DNA of 64,000 nucleotides from Siphonodentalium dalli (taxonomy: Eukaryota; Mollusca; Scaphopoda; Gadilida; Siphonodentaliidae): assembly GCA_032622095.1 (NCBI GenBank), contig CP136069.1, positions 162,429,043 to 162,493,042 of the forward strand, written 5' to 3'. Each line of letters starts with the position of its first letter. Positions within the stretch are counted from its first letter, which is position 1. The notes under the pieces were generated by a model. It was not told the DNA's origin and ran no database searches. It saw nothing but the letters and a program-made list of their open reading frames with translations. Below, one piece after another: positions 11,270 through 22,986 of this stretch. The translations under genes were made by a program, and so were the position numbers.

Positions 11270-12993
11270 AATGCACATATAATGTCCACTTTCTCGATAC
11301 TGTCAGCTCTTCGTACGAGTACAACGCAGTCTGTGATTCCTCGCAACGCCTCCCGGTGCAGAGGTGGCGATACAAAGGTGGTATATGCATCATGTGGAAA
11401 AAGACATTAAGTGGACGTATAACAGTTCTTGAACTTAATGACGACAGAGTCTGTGGAATACAAATGCAAGTAGAACCTGGCGTGTTTTTGTACATCTTCC
11501 GGGTATACCTACCTTCCACAAATTAAAACGTAAAATCTTACCAGGAATACGTCCAGAAACTGAACGATAATTTCTCCACATTCAGTTCACTAGGTCATAT
11601 CGTTCTGATGGGTGATTTCAATGGGAATCCTGAGAAATCGGGGGGGGGTAAAATGTTGTCGCGATGTATGAGAAGGTGCAAACTCGTGACTATCCATTGC
11701 TCGCCATTATGTAAAGGTCTCATGTCAACGTTTTTTCCTGCCAATGGGGGTCCAGGAACTATAATCGACCATATCATCAATCAATCATACCCACATCAGA
11801 ACTTCACAAAATTTGTCGCTTCGAGGTCGTAGATGATTCAGAAAAATAACGTGTCGAATCATCGCCCACTTTTTGCACAAATTTGTTACGAAACAATTTC
11901 ATGCCCCAATAAAACACCTGCCACAAACAAAAAAGTCAATTGGAAACACAGTGCATCCCCTGTATTGATCAACGCATACCAATCATTTATACATTTCAAC
12001 TTACCTGATCGATGCATTCAAACCGTAGATCAGCTTGACAGCTACTATGACGAGATTGTGTCAGTCATAAGAAATGCCACACAACAAGTCATACCGTCTA
12101 GGAGGTTCAATCGCCACCTCAGACCTTTTTGGAATGATACCTTACAAGAACTGCATCATAATATGGCATCAATGCGACACGTGTGGATCTCTGCCGAGAG
12201 AACACGAGAGGAAGCACACATTGCATATCGATCATACAAAGACGCAAAATGTCTCTTTCGTGCACAATTCCGCAAATCGAATGAGCTTTATCTCCAAGAA
12301 ATGGATGACAAGCTAGACCAAATGGCCGAACTTGACATAAACAGCTTTTCTAGGGCTTTCGAACAAAAGAAAAGTTCAACGGCAAAGTGGCAAACCGCAT
12401 CAAACTGTTTATTTGAATTAAGCGGTTCCACACTTAGAGACCCACAGGCGGTAATTGAAACCTGGTCTTCATATTATGAGAACCTCTATTCCCCATTACA
12501 ATCTAACGATTTTGACGAAAAACACTTCTCATATGTTAACGCTGAAATAGAAAACATACGCTCGTCGCTCGGGTATAGCGACCTTGATGCAGATTTATGT
12601 TTCAATGTGTCTATTGATGAAGTACAATATGTACTGCAAAATGCAAAGAAAGACAAGGCTCCTGGATTAGACACCTTATGGTATGAACATATAATTTATG
12701 GTGGAGAGCGTCTGCAGAGCTCAGTTGCAATATTGATGTCCAAAATGGTTGAACTCAACCATGTCCCAGCACGAGCCAAAATCGGCCGTATGGTACCGCT
12801 TTTCAAAGGAGGCAATAAATCCAAAAAACAATTCGATAATTATCGTGCTATTACATTGCTCCCTGTTATATATACAATTTTTGAGAAAATTATTTTTGAT
12901 CTCGTGAAACCTTTTCAACAGATCTCATCAAAGTACATCCACTGCAGCATGGATTTCAAAAAGGTGTTAGCTGCTTCACGTCGTCCTTCATAA
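11270..12993 (+). pseudogene. LINE C endonuclease and N-terminal RT
   Basis: One frame holds the whole stretch, interrupted by TAA at 11524-11526 and TAG at 11830-11832. The endonuclease shows RWRYKGGICIMWKK (about 11355-11400), MGDFNGN (11608, the GDFN catalytic block) and NVSNHRPLF at about 11850. The last motif is normally S-D-H, so the catalytic Asp is replaced by Asn. A helical linker leads to the RT entry KKDKAPGLDTLWYEH (about 12650) and NYRAITLLPVIYTIFEK (about 12838). A frameshift near 12930 moves the reading frame; the tail to 12993 is out of frame. Confidence 0.8.
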
Positions 12994-14690
12994 TCCAGGA
13001 AAGTATCGCTTTCACGGCCGAAAATCACAGCCCACTGTTTGCTTGTTTTTTAGATGTCCGTAAAGCATTTGACACAGTTTGGATTCACGGTCTCCTGCTC
13101 AAACTCTATCAACGTGGATTCACTGGTAAAATATGGCATATTATCAGTTGTTTGCTAAGTGGAATAAAATGCTCTGTTGAATTCAATGGTTCGATTTCGC
13201 GATACGTCGATATACAACAGGGAACACGTCAAGGAAGTATACTCTCCCCCTTATTTTACATGATCTTCATCGATGAACTAATTTTCCAACTTGAAAACAG
13301 TCACCATGGTTTGCGAGTGGGTTATGCGTGTTGCGCCCCTCCAAACCAAGCCGACAATATGACTCTCTTGTCTCTAACCTCTTCTGCCCTCCAAACTGTG
13401 TGTGACCTATGCGGCTCATACAGTCAAAAATGGAGATTCAAATACAACCAGGACAAATGCAAAGTAGTCATTTTAATGAACCATCTTCCTTACAAAATCC
13501 CGAGAAACAGTTGTATGGATTATAAATTATGAACTCGTGTCGGAATCAGATGAGGTCACACACCTTGGAATCCCATTACAAAACATTAACATGGGCAACC
13601 ATCTAACTGATCAGATATGCAACAAAATACGCTCTACGTATCTCATGTTAAGTAACGCTGGTATGTATGCCGGTGGCATAACACCCCTCAGTTCAAACAC
13701 TTTGTACAACACTGTAGTTTTACCCAAAGGCCAACACGGGTCTGAATTCCTTTGCGGCATATCTTTGACAAATTAAAACTCGTTGGAAAAAGTTCACAGA
13801 TTTTGCTTTAAACAAATTCAAGGACTTCCTTATAGAGCGCGCACATATGTGGTACAAGGCTTGCTATGACTATGCCCTCTATCAGCAGTTATTGACAAGA
13901 GAAAACTTAGTCTGCTTGGGTGTCTTTGCAGGACATGAAAAGACATCGAAAACGATTTTCATGTTTCGTCTTAACGGTCACCTTCAAAAATATAATTGTA
14001 ATGCATCGTTTATTTTTGAAATCATTAGAATTCTTGACAACTATAACCTCACACCATATCTAACATCGTTTCTAGAAGAAGGACACTTCCCACCCAAGGA
14101 GACATGGAAATCCCTCATAGTAACAGAAATCAAACAACCAAACGAGCAGTCATGGCAGACAAGATTACGCAATGAACATTCCCTAGTCCCATTCGCAAAT
14201 AATCATAGTTCACTGTCAATTTTACCTCTTTGGCTAGCACGTAGAAGCTATCCTCAATATAAGCTTGAATTTCTAAAAATAGCCAAAATCCTGGCCCGGG
14301 CTTGTCCCCAGTACACGGGAAGTGTCAGATATGTCATAAACTTTTTGAAAACGAAATCGAACATGCAATCCGCTTATGTTCCGCTTTAGCCGAAACAAGA
14401 ATCGAAATATGGTTCAACGTCATATAGGATTTCTGTATAACATGTTTCTTATATATTGACTACTTGAGCCCCATAGCTCAGTTGATGATATTTCTTGCAT
14501 GCATCCCGCCACCCATTCGGGACCTCGTAAATGATATTAAGCAATTCATCTTGTTTCTTGTTCGCAATTCATTCAAACTGTGGGACATGTACGGATCTGA
14601 TTCGGCTAGAATCTATCGACTAAATGGATCACCTGTAAACAGCTCACGAACCGCTCTGCTCGAAGACAGAAGAAAACAAGATATACATAA
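12933..14690 (+). pseudogene. LINE C RT palm, thumb and zinc-knuckle tail
   Basis: The frame starting at 12933 gives the HGFQKG block and FLDVRKAFDTVW (motif A, Asp present) near 13050. GTRQGSILSPLFY follows near 13220. At the place of motif C it reads QADNM instead of YADD: the second catalytic Asp is lost, near 13353. After a stop at 13530 the thumb (THLGIPLQN) continues in another frame. The C-terminal part from 13847 ends near 14330 in a CQICHKLFENEIEHAIRLC zinc-knuckle-like segment, readable in a shifted frame. A remnant resembling the last C-terminal helix is at 14464-14690. Confidence 0.75.
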
Positions 14691-15001
14691 ATAATTTGTA
14701 TTTAGTCGGAGTGGCATCTAGCTAAACATGATATACTCTATAACGCAAATAAAGCTATATCGCAGACAATTCCATCTTGCTCCATTCGACAGATAATATT
14801 ATCCAGTTGAAGTGTTTCGTGAAATCATGAATACACGAGGCCTAGAGGTGTAATGCACATACATCATTGAATTTGTATCGCGCATATTTTGTGTATAAAA
14901 CCATGTGATATATTGATGTTTATCTGTGTCACCTATATGTTGAAACACTAATCTTGTGTATGATGTATAATGTTTAAACTCTCCGTTTGCGGATGAAATA
15001 A

Positions 15002-15002
<1 letters not shown>

Positions 15003-15033
<31 letters not shown>
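15003..15033. repeat. (TA)n microsatellite at LINE C 3' end
   Basis: An uninterrupted AT run directly follows GGATGAAATAAAG. It is most likely the simple-repeat tail of LINE C. Confidence 0.7.
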
Positions 15034-15037
<4 letters not shown>

Positions 15038-15704
15038 CTTAGCGCAATGATGTCGTTGACAACGCCAATGCCCGAACTTTATCATGTTAGTTATACAATT
15101 ATGATATTAGATTCGTGTTAGGTTATTTAGTTTCGACTGTGAGATAAACATGAGTGATAAGGGTGGTTGAACAATTTTGTCAACATGAAAAGACACATTT
15201 AGAATGGAACTATACTTTTTTTCTTGAAGGTGTCTTTACTTCCTCTTTGGTTGTGATAAGGCAGTCACTATTAATTTAACCCCAGCCGTTTCGAGATAGT
15301 TTTTCCTTGCAAAAATGGATCTCAAATTCGTCGTTGATCTGTACGAAATTAGTAACATCGTCCACTATATTCGATTAGAGCCTCGCAAAGGCTCGGCTGA
15401 ATCGAATTTAGTGCACTCGGTTAATATATTTCGTATAGAATTGCGACTCATTATAGAGGCTCTATGTTCTAGACCAAATTCTTGATAGTTTAGTCAACAT
15501 AATCATAAACCAAGCAATAATTATATTTTATTTGCAATCTGGGGACAAAAGTTGCAGGATAAATTCATAAACCAGGCTATTAAATTGATGTTGCTTTAGG
15601 GTAAAGACAATATATAAATATATTAAATAGTTTTATGTTTATGTTAAATCAGATTGAACATTTAAAAAAACGTATGACTATAATGATATAGTTACTATAC
15701 ATAC
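15034..15704. other. Non-coding sequence 3' of the last recognised host exon
   Basis: If the gene continues this is intron sequence. No further HYR or CCP exon is recognisable. Around 15360-15470 there is a short inverted repeat (ATTCGATTAGAGCCTCGC against GGCTGAATCGAATTTAG). No polyadenylation site can be assigned. Confidence 0.5.
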
Positions 15705-15893
15705 GGGTGCAGTCTGGTATAGTATCGGCGGGCTGCCAGTCAGAACTGCCACAAACGAAAGTCGCCATCGACGCAAGATTGATTGTGGCGATGTCGTAAC
15801 CAGACATACAAAGAGGTGTGCAGAACACGCCCCCGACCCATGTATCACATGCGACGGCCCCATTCCTCGGAGGAGCTAGTTCCGGGCATGTCG
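15705..15893 (-). CDS. Host HYR/CCP gene, exon 10: sushi-like module CCP-3b
   Basis: A 189-nt exon (phase 1-1) with acceptor TTTTTCAG at its 5' side and donor GTATGT. It encodes a four-cysteine-plus sushi-like module that starts TCPELAPPRNGAVAC, continues CDTWVGGVFC, then CMSGYDI, and closes ATFVCGSSDWQPADTIPDCT. The NGAVAC...GGxFC...C...GYD...W...PDC pattern resembles sushi modules of SVEP1/polydom-type proteins. It is the third module of the third HYR-CCP-CCP unit and the most 3' exon I can find. Joined to exon 9 it stays in frame (Ala at the junction). No stop codon is present, so the gene should continue past the window or past the LINE cluster. The exon has no in-frame start and had to be found by splice sites. 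Confidence 0.8.
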
Positions 15894-17521
15894 CTGAAAA
15901 ATTAAGTCAGTCATGTATAATGTTCGAAAATGAATGCCTCGTATAATAGACGTTGTCAAAATATAAATTTACACAATATTTTCTCACAATAATGGCTCAC
16001 AATAGACCTACACATGTAGTTTGATTTTCTATTCACAGTGAGGTGGATTCAGAAAGAAGTATTAATCCGTGATGTACACTACACACTATATAAACGGGTA
16101 TATTCCTTCTACGTGTAGATATTTATATTAATGTATGTTGTCCCTCTCCAGTCCACAGAAGAACTGGTGTGTGAGGGTGTGTGATTCCATGGATTCCGGA
16201 GCGGGGGCCTTCGCCCCTTGCTCTCAGCCAGGTAGAATAACGGGGGGCGAATGTGCCCTCTGGCAGATTCAGAGTAAAGTCAGCTTCGTCCGACATTCTT
16301 TTCTCAGAGCTAAACATAATACCACTCAATATTGCAATAGCTAATGAGGTATCCATTACCACCTGGGACAGATGGCCAGAATATTAACATACATGTGTTG
16401 CATATGGGTATAATTGTAAACGAACCGTTTCTAGTAACGCAAATCGGGCATGTCAGTGTGAAACAGACTTAAGGTGTGCGATGTTTATATCTCGCTATAT
16501 GTCAAATAACACCTACGATGTTGCTAATATCATGATGAGTGAAAGAGAGCAACTATAATTATCAGTATTTTCTGTATCTGAACCATGTAAATAAATGAAA
16601 TTTGTTGATTCGCTATCGGACAATATAAGTGGGCACAGCACCCGTTCAAATATTTATTTAAGGTTCAAGGGTAATTTTTCATGACACCTAAATTTCACTT
16701 CTAGTTAGAATCTTGTGTATGAAGTGTTTGGAACACGAAGTGCTAGATGGAAGTGGCTATTTTGTTTGATATTGAATTTTGTTTAATTATCAATTGTTGT
16801 TGTAACTCGTTGTCTGGAACCCCTGAATTAATTTATACGGATTGTTAATGTGTTAGCCACACCGTCATATTCTATAGTATCTTTAACAGCTAACGATATG
16901 AGAAGTAAACTTTGTGTAGTTCCACTTGGAACGATACTACTGTAGTTTACCTTCAAATACCTGTATGAATTATTCTTGCGAGATAATTACATGCTATTTA
17001 CAGGCAAATTTCGGTAGCATCGCTACATGTTGAAGTACATAGATTTTACTTCGTGTGTAGTTAGCTGTGGTAGAGTTGCATCTTATATGCTTGTTTACGA
17101 CAAAATGCCTGCAAACCATACCGTGCAAACTTGCCAGTGTATGAACGTACCCTAAACGAATATAGTTTTGATTACACCATGGACAATTGCTTATATAACC
17201 ATACCCCAGCCGTACCAAAATATATAGAATCAATAATTACCCTGTAAATGTAAAATGAGTCTAACTGCGAATGGTTCGAGTGACTTTGTTTTGATCATGG
17301 TGCTCGACGATATATCATGGGTCGAGAAATAGGGGGCTACTACATAATCTGAAGCATGATATATGCCTGCATAAATGTATGGGGTATATCATCGTTAGCC
17401 TTGCGTGTAATATAAATAGCATGTTTAAGAGGTAATTATGTCATTAAATGTTGAATAGGCATAATACTATATGCACTAACGAAGCCATAGCTAACTGAGA
17501 TTAGATCTACATTAGACCCAC
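15894..17521 (-). other. Intron 9 of the host gene
   Basis: GT...AG intron of 1.6 kb. It contains a degenerate copy of the GTTGTTGTAACT repeat (about 16795-16830). The opposing open frames at 16123-16362 and 16135-16344 overlap on both strands and look like chance. Confidence 0.7.
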
Positions 17522-17740
17522 CAGGAGGAGAGCAATTTGGTTTCTCTTGTCCATCTGGCCACACCCACGATCCAGTTGATGAGAATTCCTGTCTATCACA
17601 TTTGATGACTTCAGAGCCAGTCAGTGAGTAAGCCCCCAAACAGGACATGTTGCAGCTGGTCCCGAAGATGGCGTCTGTGTGTGTGCAATTCATGTCCATG
17701 TAATCAATTGTTGAGAACTCTAATACGTTGCATGTCACAA
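17522..17740 (-). CDS. Host HYR/CCP gene, exon 9: sushi module CCP-3a
   Basis: A 219-nt exon (phase 1-1), acceptor TTTACAG, donor GTGGGT. It encodes VTCNVLEF, NCTHTDAIFGTSCNMSC, then a YSLTGSEVIKC strand and a final W and C (GSWVWPDGQEKPNCS). Four canonical sushi cysteines and the conserved W are present. The linker before the W is about eight residues longer than in CCP-1a and CCP-2a. The FGTSC block is shared with the other CCP-a modules, which makes it the third copy of the same module type. The junction to HYR-3 gives Val, as at the other two HYR/CCP-a junctions. Expected role: extracellular binding module stabilised by two disulfides. Confidence 0.88.
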
Positions 17741-19299
17741 CTGTAAATATACATATATATAATAGTCCTTTATTTCCTCAAATGTTGGAGATCAAGTATA
17801 AACATTCAAATGCAATACAAATCACAATACATGTTAAGCCTACATAGAATAATTATTATTGTGAATACGTATATAGGACAGAGTCACATATACCTTATTT
17901 CCGGTCTACCCTCACATACAATATGAATAGAGCAACATAGTTGGTTTGTTTGTTTTACAGAATTTGATATACACTATAACACTCCATCCTATAAATCAAT
18001 ATTGAAAGTTTCTAATACATGTATATTCAAGCCAAAATTACATTATGTTATATAGCATATTATATATAACACCTGGAAATATAAGCACACCAGATCTAAC
18101 TACTGTTCTATGAAAATGTGTATTAACATATTCATACGGTAAAATGCAGCTATATCAGCTGCACCATACAGTAGTAGTTTTTTGCGATTAATTTATAACA
18201 AAGATTTGATAATTATAATTATGTTGCCTTAACCCTTTCAGTGCCAGGTCCGATTCTTGTATCAACCCATATACCCTGTGCCAATGCATTATCTTATATA
18301 TGCGAGTCGACCATAGGTCGCCTCGCATATATAAGAGAATGCATTGGCCTAACAATTTTTCATCATTTGTTATTATTTTTTACAATTTTTACATTTTTAA
18401 TAATTTTTTCTTATATTCTTTAACAGACTTATTTTGTAGGTTTAGTGCCAGGGAATCTTACGTTTTTCATGGGCATCAAAATTATTACTATGAATACTCG
18501 GTGATAGTTTTGAGTTATAACATGCCCCTAAGGTTTTATCCAGTTTGTTTTTAAATTCGCTATAGCATGCTTAAGCATACCCCAAAACAATTCAACACAA
18601 TACAATCTAAAAAAAAACAAAAATTATTTTTTAATGTTTTTAGGGCCGATTTTACAGATCGTTAATTAACGGCCGATCAGATCGGCTCCTGGCAATGAAA
18701 GGGTTAAATGGAGTCAACGCATTTGAAGTGTGTTCATGCTAAATAACATCAGTTCTAAAAAACTATCATCAACACTTACATGAAAAATAGATTGCATGAC
18801 TGTTCGATCTTATTTTCATTATTATTAACTTTTCAATAATGGAATGTCGTATGTCTGTTACAGTGGAATTATCGACAGACGTCAAATTAGTCACCAAAGT
18901 TTAATAAAAACTTGACGGTCAACTTTGGAAAATGTCAAAGCATTGAAAAATATTCTAAAAATCATATTCAGACTGAAATATTTTAACTTACTACACGATT
19001 TGCGATATTTGTTGATAAATCACTGTTACTGTTTTATTTACATAACAACTGTATAAACATGCGAATTTAATTATCCGATAAAAATGTTTATCTATTTCTT
19101 CATGTTCTTCTTATTGGTGACATGTTTTATAGACTGTTTTATTTTTTTAATATTTACCCACTGCGAGTTCATTGGGTCCCTAATTAACTTTGCGTCAATA
19201 ACTTAATTAAATGGCATGATGTGATCATCTCATTAGTTTGTTCTAATATTCTGTGTGTAACTGTTTTAGAATAAACATATTAAAATAGCTTCAACAGAC
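17741..19299 (-). other. Intron 8 of the host gene
   Basis: 1.56-kb intron that contains the piggyBac-like MITE at 18233-18703. Nothing else recognisable is present. Confidence 0.75.
18233..18703. mobile_element. piggyBac-like MITE with TTAA target-site duplication
   Basis: A 471-bp element flanked by TTAA on both sides (18229-18232 and 18704-18707). The terminal inverted repeats start CCCTTTCAGTGCCAGG on the left and, read inward from the right, CCCTTTCATTGCCAGG, continuing into CCGATC. TTAA duplication with CCC-starting termini is the piggyBac signature. It has no transposase. An inner palindrome lies at about 18279-18350 (CCAATGCATT...CTCGCATATATAAG...AATGCATTGG). Confidence 0.85.
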
Positions 19300-19551
19300 C
19301 TTCAACACTTATTGTAAAAGTACATGGATTCCCAATGTTATCTGACAGATCTTTGACTGAGAACATAATCGAATAATCGCCATCCTGGACTATCGTTCCT
19401 ACTGCTGGTCCAAGCTCTTGTGAGATAGTGACACGTCCAGAGTTATCTCTGGCTGCCACTGGTAACCAGGCTAGTTCCACATATGTCTCGCCAGCTGCTG
19501 GGTATAGAGCTTGGTCAACAGGACATGAGGTAATCACAGGAGGTTCAATAT
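19300..19551 (-). CDS. Host HYR/CCP gene, exon 8: HYR module 3
   Basis: A 252-nt exon, phase 1-1, acceptor TTTGCAG, donor GTCTGT (a weak donor). It encodes one full HYR (hyalin repeat) domain in a single exon: IEPPVITSCPVDQ, TYVELAWLPVAARDNSGRV, DYSIMFSVKDLSDNIGN and PCTFTISVE. The HYR hallmarks A-x-DNSG and the final C-x-F-x-I-x-V are present, with the usual two cysteines. HYR is an immunoglobulin-like fold found in extracellular adhesion proteins such as hyalin, SVEP1 and SRPX. Exon 7 ends PCI and joins through Asp to IEPP, the same junction as at HYR-2. Confidence 0.92.
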
Positions 19552-21927
19552 CTGCAAATCAAGTCAATCAAATTAAGGGTTGCTTTATAACTCTAAACAC
19601 AAGGAGGATAATTAAATCTACGAATCAGATTCTGCATTATTTTGAACTCGCAAAAGGTATGTCATCAAGACATGTTTGCAAAGTGCTCAAAGATACAAAC
19701 ACAGAGAGCAGACCCATGCATACCCTGACGTAAATATTTGCCAACCTAACGGTATGAAGCTTGAAACTTACATTTGATACATCACGCTCCGGTGTTAGGG
19801 TGACAAAATATGTTGATAATTAGGTTGAAGATATTTATTCAGTATTTAAACGCCACCGGCAGAATTACTCAAGTCACATAATTTACAAATATCTTGATCC
19901 GTTTTCTACAGTTTGGAATAACATAACAGAGCGTCACTTAGCACCACATTCTTGAAATAGTAGACATGAAGATCGATTGTTCTACATATCTCATAGAAAT
20001 AGAAACAAAAAGTTGGAAAATGTCTATGATTTTGTCATGTATGATTTTTAGTGTATAAATAAAGCCTGTACGTCAGCATATCATGTATGTATCGATTATT
20101 CATTCCTTCCAAATAAATAAAACATTTAAATGACGCATGTCCGTTTAACACTTTCTTTAGTAACCAGTTATGAGGTATACAATTGAATCGTAAATATCGC
20201 GTATATTGCATGTTATTGTCACGTTTGTACCCTTGGTTATGTAACCAAACATCAAAAACGTTCCAAAACCGATTGTTTATAGATAAGCACTTGGAACTAC
20301 CGATACGATGAAAATGCCCCGTTGCGCTGTGGAATGATGCAAGCAACAATCGCATTCAAATCACACCAAATTTTATTTTAATCGACCCATTCTACCCACT
20401 GTCAGTTCAAAATCAAGCTAACCCACGTTACTTCGTGATTGGGAAATGATCAGACAGAAAACATGTACATAATATAATTGATCTTGCAAATACATGAATA
20501 TTTCTCAATTCTGAAAATGCCCCGTTGCGCTGTGGAATGATGCAAGCAACAATCGCATTCAAATCACACCAAATTTTATTTTAATCGACCCATTCTACCC
20601 ACTGTCAGTTCAAAATCAAGCTAACCCACGTTACTTCGTGATTGGGAAATGATCAGACAGAAAACATGTACATAATATAATTGATCTTGCAAATACATGA
20701 ATATTTCTCAATCCAGTTAGTATTTTCTCCTAACCTATATATGGTAATACATACCGAGTAAGGAATATTACTGAGTCGTATTGTGAGTTATAACTTGTAA
20801 GCGCACCAAATTAGGGATTTTATAACCGACGTATAACGCGTGAAAATCTAAATAAGGAAATGGCGCAATATCGTGACTGCTTATAAACAATCCACTGCGC
20901 AATTTGTGGGGAAACTAAATAGTCGACCTGCATTTTCATGAACACAAAGCATGTTTTGTGAATAATATCGGATTCATATCATCATTATGCTATACTATTA
21001 GTATAGTCTTGAGGAAATTATCGTAATTTGATCATGTTCTTTCTAAATTATAACCTACAACGAAGGTAGCCCGTCCCTTTAAAAAACTCTTTCAAAGATA
21101 AAACGCTCTTTAAAATGTGTTTTAAATATTTTTTTATTTCTGAATATCTCCACTATTTTGTCAATATAATTACCCCATACCCCCTTCGATTAAATCTGGA
21201 TACTCATAATGAAATACAATCCTAACATCACGTGGCACCTGCTAATCGTGAACCACAATTTGATATTGTTTTATGTATCACCCTTGGCATATTGGCTGGA
21301 AACAGATGATGCAAATGCGGAGAGCATCATATTCATTGTGGGGACATGTTCAGATAATAAGCTTAAACATCTGTGCCAATATGCTACACAAACACAACGA
21401 CGATCGGAACCTACGGACAGAATCTTCAATGTAGGGAGACAATCTCCATTACGTAGGGGCCACACGATATACACTGCTACCTATTGAGATACGTGACATG
21501 GTTGTAACGGATTAAGCGAACCGAGGCTGAGAACTAATGTGGCATGATGGCGAAGAAAGATTAGACGCATACGAAGGAGTATAGGTAGCTACCTGACCGA
21601 TTTATATACGGATTAGAGCGAGTAGATGTCGCCAAAAGATTATCATTGAAAGCTAATGCGGCGTGCTGACGAGAAGCGACGACCCGTAGACGAATTAGAA
21701 GATGACGTTCGCTTGACTGCGTCAGGAACACCCCATTCGATCAGCCAAGAAAAATGCCCCATGCACGGCACGTCAGGAAGGACTATAAAGAATCCCGGAT
21801 TTCCATAGCCAAATCAGTATGCTCTGAGACGTTCACCAGTTGATACCAGTACCCGTACGATTGACGCAGATATACCAAGAAGGACGTTAGCAGCAAGGTG
21901 GTCGGAAATATGAGGTAAGCAAAAAAG
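19552..21927 (-). other. Intron 7, 3' part (up to Gypsy D)
   Basis: AT-rich intron sequence. It contains the 203-bp tandem duplication at 20309-20714 and a CGCTCTTTAAAATGTG repeat near 21105 that recurs near 42095-42170. From about 21490 the base composition changes to a GACGA-rich purine style like that of the Gypsy D LTR, so 21490-21927 may belong to that element. Confidence 0.55.
20309..20714. repeat. Apparently exact 203-bp tandem duplication
   Basis: The block starting TGAAAATGCCCCGTTGCGCT at 20309 repeats at 20512. The two copies read identically through GAATATTTCTCAAT and diverge only after it. By eye I find no mismatch. It lies within intron 7. Confidence 0.85.
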
Positions 21928-22234
21928 CTTGTATTTCCGAACAACGCATCCCTGATGTACCAACGACGAAGCGCACTCGACGATAGCAGACGACAGGCCG
22001 ATGTACACAACTAGAGATCAACCACACAACATATGAAGACACGAGCAGCGCCCAATTCACACAGACGACAGGAAGACGCACTCAAATTATAAAGACACGA
22101 GAAGACCCCGATCCACGCATACGACAGGAAGGGGAACTCAACTAGGAGAAGCCATATCGACGACCCGAAGGTATTCTATTGAACTGTTTGTAATCATTTT
22201 AATGCCTGAACGTTATGTTCCCCATCTTGGCACG
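21928..22234 (+). repeat. Gypsy D 5' LTR
   Basis: About 305 bp matching 27256-27566. Shared landmarks are CTTGTATTTCCGAACAACG at the start, repeated GACGACAGG units in the middle and ATTTTAATG..TGAACGTTAT..CTTGGCAC at the end. The first shared base is the A of AAGCTTG; the true border may be TG two to four bases later. A TGGTGCATTGGTG stretch at about 22250 could be the primer-binding site. Confidence 0.75.
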
Positions 22235-22402
22235 TTTTCGTTTACTGGTGCATTGGTGAGCTATAATTTGAATGCTAAAACACAAGAGAACACAACGTGA
22301 AGGAAACGCAACGAGGACAGAGTAGCTAGACCCGGAAAGAACATTGTGAACAAGAAGTGTTGGACAATTCGCAAGACGTGAGTCTAACTGCTTATATTAA
22401 TA

Positions 22403-22986
22403 ATGGCTACCCACAGGCACATTAAGATATTAATTCATAAATCGTCGCATGGCTATGTCAGCGGTGACCCAAGTATGTCATCGGTGACCCAAGTAGTTAA
22501 GTCTTTCGATGTTAGCCACACACAGTATAATGAGTGGATTAAATCAATAGAGAAATGTGCAGTACTTACTGGCGCGACCAAGACCAAAAAACCTTATATG
22601 GCTTTCCAGAGTAGTATATGCGCAGTTTCAGATTTTCTACAAAGATATTTGGCCACGAATCAAAACGCTACATGGCAAGAAACAAAACTACTGAACTAGC
22701 TAATCGATTTGCAGAAGTACTTGATAGTCAACTCGCATTTTCGATGCTCAGGAAAATTAAACAGAAGCCCAACAAATACGTGCATGTGCTCGCTGAACGA
22801 ATTTTGGAAATGGCAGACATCGCGCATGTACACCAACCTGGTGGAATATATGCAGTTCAAGTTCAACTCGTGGGTTTTTATATTGACGCTTTAAAAAGTG
22901 ACAGCTTGAAAATGAAATTGATTAGAGATACCCCAAGAACGCTAAAATTGGCGGCCGAAACCGTGATGCGTGAAATGGGAATCTGA
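22403..22986 (+). pseudogene. Gypsy D gag remnant
   Basis: The reading frame from ATG at 22403 shifts near 22685 into a second frame ending at 22986. The second half shows the retrotransposon capsid pattern (LANRFAEVLDSQLAFSMLRK, then VHVLAERILEMAD, then VQLVGFYIDALKSDSLK). The last block is matched in element E by MQLVGYFVDGLYNDSLR. It would have formed the particle shell. Zinc knuckles follow at about 23165-23290, split by a frameshift: CWTCQGK...HLARDC and CWVCEGNHLAGNC. The second has one residue fewer than the usual CX2CX4HX4C. Confidence 0.75.

Larger units (their letters stand above)
11270..15033 (+). mobile_element. Non-LTR retrotransposon (LINE C) with endonuclease and RT
   Basis: A second, different LINE on the plus strand. 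Its coding homology runs from an endonuclease N-terminal half (about 11270) through RT, thumb and C-terminal zinc knuckle to about 14690. A 3' UTR of about 300 bp follows, ending CGGATGAAATAAAG and (AT)n at 15003-15033. The endonuclease start is missing or unrecognised, so the copy is 5'-truncated or degraded. It carries two in-frame stops, at least three frameshifts and substituted catalytic residues, so it is inactive. Confidence 0.8.

Noticed and set aside
15678-15863. Minus-strand 61-residue frame starting with an ATG within exon 10
   Set aside because: It is in the wrong frame. The sushi-coding frame, supported by splice phase and cysteine pattern, is different.
21783-22081. Three overlapping minus-strand frames in the Gypsy D 5' LTR, matched by another at 26932-27336
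   Set aside because: Their similarity to each other is due to the LTR being present twice. LTR-internal antisense frames are unlikely genes.
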